Below, in pieces: positions 48,097 to 48,244 of a stretch of 48,244 nucleotides of DNA; positions within the stretch are counted from its first letter, which is position 1; each line of letters begins with the position of its first letter. Location of the stretch: contig JHXB01000017.1 of assembly GCA_000621905.1 (NCBI GenBank), positions 1 to 48,244 of the forward strand, in the 5' to 3' direction. Both the position numbers and the translations under genes were made by a program. The notes under the pieces are model-generated. The model ran no database searches, was not told where the DNA came from, and was given only the letters and a program-made list of their open reading frames with translations. Origin of the DNA: Lachnospiraceae bacterium NC2004. GTDB taxonomy: Bacteria > Bacillota > Clostridia > Lachnospirales > Lachnospiraceae.

Positions 48097-48143
48097 GTGG
48101 AAAGAGGCTGAGGGTTAATGCTCTTGGTCTCTTTCACTGTTTT
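48097..48143 (+). terminator. Possible terminator after the nitrilase gene
   Basis: GTGGAAAGAG (48097-48106) can pair with CTCTTTCAC (48129-48137, one bulged G) over about nine bp with a long loop, followed by TGTTTTG. It is weak as a terminator, but it is the only hairpin before the window end. Confidence 0.4.
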
Positions 48144-48147
48144 GTAG

Positions 48148-48160
48148 CAGGGTCTGTCCC
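48148..48160. repeat. REP-like half unit
   Basis: CAGGGTCTGTCCC is a half unit in the minus orientation after the nitrilase gene. The remaining bases to 48244 show no gene. Confidence 0.5.
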
Positions 48161-48244
48161 AATGTCATTTAGATAGTCAAAAGTGTGAAAATGTGATAGA
48201 ATAACAGATGGATGAATCAAGGACTAAGAAAAAAATATTCCTAT

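Noticed and set aside
1-48244. tRNA, rRNA or a replication origin
   Set aside because: No cloverleaf with TTCGANNC-type arm, no rRNA signature and no DnaA-box cluster were noticed while reading; a dedicated scan was not possible.

Overview
The window looks like a chromosomal segment of a Gram-positive anaerobe of the Lachnospiraceae type (Butyrivibrio-like, order Eubacteriales). This rests on the moderately AT-rich DNA, strong AGGAGG ribosome binding sites, consensus sigma-A promoters with 17-bp spacers, ferredoxin-linked metabolism, Thr/Glu-rich linkers in secreted proteins, and many one- and two-component regulators. The genus is an inference; no rRNA or tRNA gene is visible.

Layout. 1-0.7 kb: the end of an IS21-type element (istB tail) that has cut off the start of a GNAT acetyltransferase. 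0.7-3.9 kb: an Rrf2 regulator, a two-cluster ferredoxin, a zinc-type macrodomain protein and an M-class sirtuin (SirTM). These form a predicted reversible protein ADP-ribosylation unit under redox-type control, with the same 19-bp operator built into two promoters. 4-8 kb: a promoter carrying two 16-bp operator palindromes drives two ABC-2 permeases, their ATPase and a TetR regulator. 8-18 kb: an accessory stretch of GNATs, a VOC protein, a secreted Cthe_2159-like beta-helix protein, NudC, AraC, a cupin, a tyrosine phosphatase, YgiQ and an M24 peptidase, with two broken GNAT remnants.

18.0-26.3 kb holds the most striking unit. A methionine-type ABC transporter (metN, metI, metQ) is interleaved with a complete four-subunit 2-oxoacid:ferredoxin oxidoreductase, followed by a PaaK-type CoA ligase and an aminotransferase. 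Together they could turn an imported amino acid into 2-oxo acid, acyl-CoA and free acid with ATP and reduced ferredoxin gained, or run backwards to build an amino acid from a scavenged acid. Methionine is the obvious candidate from the transporter, but the substrate is not proven.

26.3-34.3 kb: a MarR/flavodoxin pair behind a perfect palindrome, a transglutaminase-GNAT fusion, an XRE regulator with a desulfoferrodoxin-like domain, a YtrA-type GntR with its ABC transporter, and an orphan FtsX-like permease. 34.6-45.1 kb: signalling genes (PAS-GGDEF, LysR with a divergent DinB-like protein, a hybrid histidine kinase, an HD-GYP phosphodiesterase), a secreted Ig-like protein and an unrecognised 449-residue protein. 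45.3-48.1 kb: a secreted protein with two nitrilase domains and a C-terminal Fn3 domain, split by a frameshift in a run of five T and preceded by a short leader that ends in a terminator.

Across the window, fifteen intergenic loci carry copies of a short palindromic element (consensus CCAYGGGGACAGACCCTGTG) as single units, inverted pairs or arrays. It resembles a REP family. Two copies sit directly against the 3' remnants of lost GNAT genes.
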